A stretch of DNA of 64,000 nucleotides, from positions 99,501 to 163,500 of the forward strand of contig NZ_FNUB01000004.1 in NCBI RefSeq assembly GCF_900105985.1. The letters are read 5' to 3'. A model generated the notes under the pieces. The model had not been told where the DNA came from, did no database searches, and saw only the letters and a program-made list of their open reading frames with translations. Shown one piece after another: positions 60,150 through 64,000 of this stretch. Source of the stretch: Tenacibaculum sp. MAR_2010_89 (GTDB taxonomy: Bacteria; Bacteroidota; Bacteroidia; Flavobacteriales; Flavobacteriaceae). Position 1 is the first letter of the stretch; each line of letters begins with the position of its first letter. The translations under genes were made by a program, and so were the position numbers.

Positions 60150-61793
60150 ATGTGCAAAAAAATTATTTTTAGTAGTTTCTTAATATTTGCAAGCTTTTTA
60201 AGTTTTGCGCAAACATCTTTATTTAAACACACAAATACATTTACTCGTCAAGATACACTAAGAGGTTCTATTACTCCTGAAAGAGTTTGGTGGGACTTAT
60301 CTTATTACCATTTAAATATTTCAGTGGATCCTGATAAAAAATTCATTAAAGGCCACAACAAAGTAACTTATAAAGTTTTAAAACCTGCTTCTAGGCTACA
60401 AATAGATTTACAAGCTCCTTTAAAAATTACAAAAGCTACCCAAAATGGAAAAAGCCTTATGATTACTTCAGAAGGTAATGCTCATTTCATTCAATTAAAA
60501 GAAAAACAACAAATAGGTACTACAAACTCTATTATAGTTTATTATGAAGGAACCCCCAAAGAAGCTATAAGAGCTCCTTGGGATGGTGGTTTTTCTTGGA
60601 AAAAAGACATGAATGGAAATCACTTTGTAGCAACTTCATGCCAAGGATTAGGGGCTAGTGTTTGGTGGCCTAATAAAGATCATATGTATGATGAAGTTGA
60701 TAGTATGGCTATAAGTGTTCGTGTTCCTAAAAATTTAACAAACGTTTCTAATGGTAGACTTAGAAAAGTTGAAAAGCACAATGACAACACTACTACTTTT
60801 CATTGGTTTGTTAAGAATCCTATTAATAATTACGGTGTTAATGTAAATATTGGTGATTATGTGAATTTTTCAGAAAAATATGACGGTGAAGATGGTGTAT
60901 TAGATATGAACTATTACGTTTTACGTGATAATCTAGAAAAAGCAAAAAAACAGTTTAAAGACGCTTCAAAAATGATGAAGGCTTTTGAACATTGGTTTGG
61001 TAAATATCCTTTTTACGAAGATAGTTTTAAACTCGTAGAAGTTCCTTATTTAGGCATGGAACATCAAAGTTCAGTTACTTACGGAAATCAATATAAACAA
61101 GGATACCTAGGAAATGACTTATCTGGTACTGGATGGGGATTAAAATTCGACTTTATTATTATTCATGAAGCTGGTCATGAATGGTTTGCTAACAATATTA
61201 CTAATAAAGATATTGCTGACATGTGGGTACACGAAAGCTTTACCGCGTATTCTGAAAACTTATTCTTAGATTATTATTATGGAAAAAAAGCATCAGCTGA
61301 ATATGTTATTGGTACTCGACGATCTATAAGAAACGATATCCCAATTATAGGACAATATAATGTAAATAATGAAGGTTCAGGTGATATGTACTATAAAGGG
61401 GCAAATATGCTTCATACAATTCGTCAATTAATAGATAATGATAAAAAATGGCGTAAAATTTTACGTGGCTTAAATAAAAAGTTTTATCACAAAACAGTAA
61501 CTACTCAAGAAGTTGAAAAGTATATGATTAATAAATCTGGCATTGATTTAACCAAAGTTTTTGATCAATATTTACGTACCGTTAAAATTCCTGTTTTTGA
61601 GTATCAAATTACTGATAATAAATTAAAATACCGTTGGAATAATGTTGTAAAAGGCTTTAACATGGCTATTAAAGTTACAGCCAACAATAAAGCTTGTACA
61701 TTAAAGCCAACTGAAAAATGGCAAACACTAAAAACAAACACTAAAACTCTTGTTGTAGACAACAACTTCTATGTAACTGTAAACAAGATATAA
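60150..61793 (+). CDS. M1 family metallopeptidase (aminopeptidase)
   Basis: A 547-residue exported zinc peptidase; ATG 60150 gives the signal peptide MCKKIIFSSFLIFASFLSFAQ, and a longer frame lacks one. The N-terminal beta domain is followed by the catalytic domain with GMEHQSSVTYG (substrate-recognition), the zinc site HEAGHEWFAN with the second Glu in WVHESFTAYSE, and a Tyr in DMYYKGANMLHTIRQ. It lacks the large C-terminal domain of PepN. It probably clips N-terminal residues of periplasmic peptides. Confidence 0.9.
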   Translation: MCKKIIFSSFLIFASFLSFAQTSLFKHTNTFTRQDTLRGSITPERVWWDLSYYHLNISVDPDKKFIKGHNKVTYKVLKPASRLQIDLQAPLKITKATQNGKSLMITSEGNAHFIQLKEKQQIGTTNSIIVYYEGTPKEAIRAPWDGGFSWKKDMNGNHFVATSCQGLGASVWWPNKDHMYDEVDSMAISVRVPKNLTNVSNGRLRKVEKHNDNTTTFHWFVKNPINNYGVNVNIGDYVNFSEKYDGEDGVLDMNYYVLRDNLEKAKKQFKDASKMMKAFEHWFGKYPFYEDSFKLVEVPYLGMEHQSSVTYGNQYKQGYLGNDLSGTGWGLKFDFIIIHEAGHEWFANNITNKDIADMWVHESFTAYSENLFLDYYYGKKASAEYVIGTRRSIRNDIPIIGQYNVNNEGSGDMYYKGANMLHTIRQLIDNDKKWRKILRGLNKKFYHKTVTTQEVEKYMINKSGIDLTKVFDQYLRTVKIPVFEYQITDNKLKYRWNNVVKGFNMAIKVTANNKACTLKPTEKWQTLKTNTKTLVVDNNFYVTVNKI

Positions 61794-61804
61794 TTCCTAT
61801 TCTC

Positions 61805-63196
61805 ATGAACAGAAAAAACTTTATTCAATCACTCTTAGGTGCTTCTGCATTTATTTCAATGCCTTTTTCATCTTATGCTAATGATAATGATGCTCTATTA
61901 GGTGCAATTAAAGCAACCTATAAACCCACTAAAGGGAATTTGTTTGGGTTTAAAGCTTCACCTATAAAAAAAGTTAAAGTTGGAATTATAGGACTTGGTA
62001 ATAGAGGTACCACTCTATTACAAATGTATGAATGGCTTGCTAAACAAGGATATTGTGAAATAGTTGCTCTTTCTGATTTACAAGAGAAAAAAGTTCAAAA
62101 GGCTGCTGATAACTTAAGTAAATGGCAAAAGAAAAAGCCAAACTTATACTTTGGAGATAAAAACGAATGGCAAAAACTTGCAAAGCAAGATGATATAGAT
62201 TTATTATTAATTACTACTCCATGGGAACTACATACACCTATGTGTATATATGGTATGAATCAAGGAAAGCATGTAGCATGTGAAGTACCAATTGCTTATA
62301 CTTTAAGTGAATGTTGGGAACTAATAGAAGCTGCAGAAAGAAATCAGAAACACTGTATTATGATTGAAAACTGCTGTTATAATGAAGAGGAATTATTTGT
62401 TCTTAATATGATTGAAAACGGAGTTTTTGGAGATATCACTCATACTGAAGGTGCTTATTTACACGATTTAAGAGCTCACATGTTGAGTTCAGATTATTAT
62501 GAAGATCAATGGCGATTAAAGCATCACATTGAAAGAGATGGTAATTTTTACACAACTCATGGTTTAGGCCCTATTAGTTTTTATTTAAATATTGGTCGTG
62601 GAGATACTTTTGACCATCTAACATCTATGAGCTCTAGAGAACTTAACTTAAGTGAAACTGCTAAAAGACTAAATTCTCCATACACAAATTTTAAATGTGG
62701 TGATATGAATTCAACCATGATTAAAACAGCTAAAGGTAAAAGTATTTTACTTCAATTTGATGTTCATACTGGTCGTCCATACTCAAGAATAAATAAAGTA
62801 GTAGGAACTAAAGCAACTCATGATGGTTATCCTAGTAGGTTATATATTGACAAAGAAGAGCTAGCTTATTGGGGGCATCAATGGCTTTCTAAAGACGATT
62901 ATCAATCCTATTCAAAAAAATATACGCACCCAATAATTAAAAAGTTAAAAACCATAAGTCAAAGTTTCAAACAAGGGCATGGAGGAATGGACTTTGTAAT
63001 GATGTATCGACTTATCAGATGTTTGAACCTTGGTTTACCGTTAGATATTAATGCTTATGACAGTGTTATGTGGAGTGCTATTACACCTCTTTCTGAAATT
63101 TCAGTAGCTAGTAAAAGTTTGTCTATTCCTATACCTGACTTTACAAATGGTCAGTGGAAAAAAGATACGCCTTTAGAAATTATGAGAGATATTTAA
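61805..63196 (+). CDS. Gfo/Idh/MocA-family oxidoreductase (GH109-like)
   Basis: A 463-residue protein with an exported-type N-terminus (MNRKNFIQSLLGASAFISMPF, reminiscent of a twin-arginine-like start but with Arg-Lys). The Rossmann motif GIIGLGNRGTTLL (~60) and the block CEVPIAYTLSECWELIEAAE, IENCCYNEEELFVLNMI, RDGNFYTTHGLGPISFYLNI match GH109-type enzymes, where NAD-assisted alpha-N-acetylgalactosaminidases were found. Substrate is uncertain and a plain oxidoreductase is possible. Located 11 bases after the M1 peptidase gene. Confidence 0.85.
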   Translation: MNRKNFIQSLLGASAFISMPFSSYANDNDALLGAIKATYKPTKGNLFGFKASPIKKVKVGIIGLGNRGTTLLQMYEWLAKQGYCEIVALSDLQEKKVQKAADNLSKWQKKKPNLYFGDKNEWQKLAKQDDIDLLLITTPWELHTPMCIYGMNQGKHVACEVPIAYTLSECWELIEAAERNQKHCIMIENCCYNEEELFVLNMIENGVFGDITHTEGAYLHDLRAHMLSSDYYEDQWRLKHHIERDGNFYTTHGLGPISFYLNIGRGDTFDHLTSMSSRELNLSETAKRLNSPYTNFKCGDMNSTMIKTAKGKSILLQFDVHTGRPYSRINKVVGTKATHDGYPSRLYIDKEELAYWGHQWLSKDDYQSYSKKYTHPIIKKLKTISQSFKQGHGGMDFVMMYRLIRCLNLGLPLDINAYDSVMWSAITPLSEISVASKSLSIPIPDFTNGQWKKDTPLEIMRDI

Positions 63197-63208
63197 AAAC
63201 ACTATCCT

Positions 63209-64000
63209 ATGAGTTTAACTCTTTTAGTAATGGCTGCTGGTATGGGTAGCCGTTTTGGTGGATTAAAACAATTAAGCCCTATTAATTCTTTCAAAGAAAC
63301 AATTATTGATTATTCGGTTTTTGATGCAAAAAGAGCTGGATTTTCTAAGGTTGTTTTTGTTATTCGTAAAGAATTTGAAAAAGAGTTTAAAAAACAAGTC
63401 ACTACAAAATTTAATAATCAAATTGATGTAGATTTTGTTTTTCAAGATACTCAAAATTTACCTCTTGATTTTACTTCTTCTAAAAGAACAAAACCATGGG
63501 GTACTGGCCACGCAATTTGGTCTGCAAGAAACGTTATTACCACTAATTTTGCAGTAATAAATGCTGATGATTTTTATGGTAGTGATTCTTTCATAATTAT
63601 GGCTAAATATCTTTCCTCTTTAAAAAAAGAGGACCTTTCAAAACAATGCATGGTAGGTTACCGTATTGAAAACACCTTATCAACTAACGGAAGTGTTTCA
63701 AGAGGAATTTGTGAAGTTGACAACAACAACCTTACCTCTATTACTGAGCGTACCAATATTATAAAAAAAGAAGATCACACAATTGTTTATCTAGAGAACA
63801 ATACGGAAACAGTTTTAAAATCAAATGAAATTGCTTCTATGAATATGTTTGGTTTAACTCCTGCCATATTCTCCTCTTTTGAAGAAGATTTTATCTCTTT
63901 TCTTAGAGAAAATATTCATGAGTTAAAAAGTGAATTCTATCTTCCTTTTGTTTTAAATAACTTAGTAGTCAAAAGTAAAAGCTCTGTAAAAATTTTACCA
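63209..64000 (+). CDS. Nucleotidyltransferase family protein, truncated at window edge
   Basis: The frame starts at ATG 63209 and runs out of the window after 264 codons. The N-terminus LLVMAAGMGSRFGGLKQLSP carries the nucleotidyltransferase signature (GxGxR...K), and INADDFYGSD gives the metal-binding aspartates; TKPWGTGHAIWSARN also fits sugar-nucleotidyltransferases such as glucose-1-phosphate transferases. Located 12 bases after the GH109-like gene. Product specificity cannot be judged without the C-terminus. Confidence 0.85.
   Translation, partial: MSLTLLVMAAGMGSRFGGLKQLSPINSFKETIIDYSVFDAKRAGFSKVVFVIRKEFEKEFKKQVTTKFNNQIDVDFVFQDTQNLPLDFTSSKRTKPWGTGHAIWSARNVITTNFAVINADDFYGSDSFIIMAKYLSSLKKEDLSKQCMVGYRIENTLSTNGSVSRGICEVDNNNLTSITERTNIIKKEDHTIVYLENNTETVLKSNEIASMNMFGLTPAIFSSFEEDFISFLRENIHELKSEFYLPFVLNNLVVKSKSSVKILP

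Overview
The window looks like chromosomal DNA of a marine-type member of the Flavobacteriaceae (Bacteroidota; Tenacibaculum/Polaribacter-like, genus not determinable by eye). The evidence is the very AT-rich sequence, two giant proteins with the type B C-terminal sorting signal of the type IX secretion system (T9SS), Bacteroidota-typical gene orders (nusB-DUF1573-yajC-ybbR-coaE; rpmB-rpmG-DUF4295 with ftsY), DUF3276, DUF5916 and DUF6268 proteins, a menaquinone pathway, and promoter-like TAnnTTTG (-7) boxes instead of sigma70 -10 boxes. No rRNA, tRNA, CRISPR array, insertion sequence or prophage was recognised.

Layout. 0-1.2 kb: end of an alpha/beta hydrolase and isochorismate synthase menF. 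1.3-12.4 kb: housekeeping genes (DUF3276 nucleic-acid binder, ABC exporter, leucine dehydrogenase, nusB, DUF1573 lipoprotein, yajC, ybbR-like, coaE), then a sensor kinase/OmpR regulator pair and a two-gene ABC-2 transporter. 12.5-19.8 kb: two paralogous T9SS type B surface proteins in tandem. 19.8-26.6 kb: uvrB, sucC (convergent, sharing a bidirectional terminator), a DUF5916 outer-membrane protein and a LolD-like ATPase. 26.8-37 kb: the most accessory-looking part, with a PixA/AidA-like protein, a TPR histidine kinase/LytTR regulator pair, an unknown 193-aa protein, a CPBP protease, a TIGR02757 protein, an S10-like serine peptidase, a LOV-like PAS protein lacking the photoactive cysteine, and an unknown 737-aa protein. 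37-42.1 kb: ATP-pyrophosphatase, NmrA-like reductase, membrane proteins, a Crp/Fnr regulator and rimO. 42.2-48 kb: serine hydrolase, amidase, two small unknown proteins, an AraC regulator and a CTP-synthase-C-terminal-like amidotransferase, with a 38-bp direct repeat and a decayed gene copy; this block separates rimO from ftsY, which are usually close neighbours in this phylum. 48-51.3 kb: ftsY, DUF4295, rpmG, rpmB, cinA. 51.4-64 kb: SDR/epimerase pair, FAH-family hydrolase, menB, esterase-like protein, cvfB-like, menD, transaldolase, another SDR, M1 peptidase, GH109-like oxidoreductase and a truncated nucleotidyltransferase.

How genes work together. menF, menD and menB belong to menaquinone synthesis; nusB, L28, L33, FtsY and RimO to transcription, translation and secretion; the T9SS cargo, DUF5916, DUF6268 and lipoproteins to the envelope. 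Several genes sit in a terminator-then-promoter arrangement so compact that the next transcript would begin in or just after the previous terminator (nusB, menD). The strongest leads for something undescribed are the 26.8-36.9 kb cluster of signal-less, unrecognised proteins around the LytTR two-component system, and the 45-48 kb block of small proteins with duplicated 3' ends.
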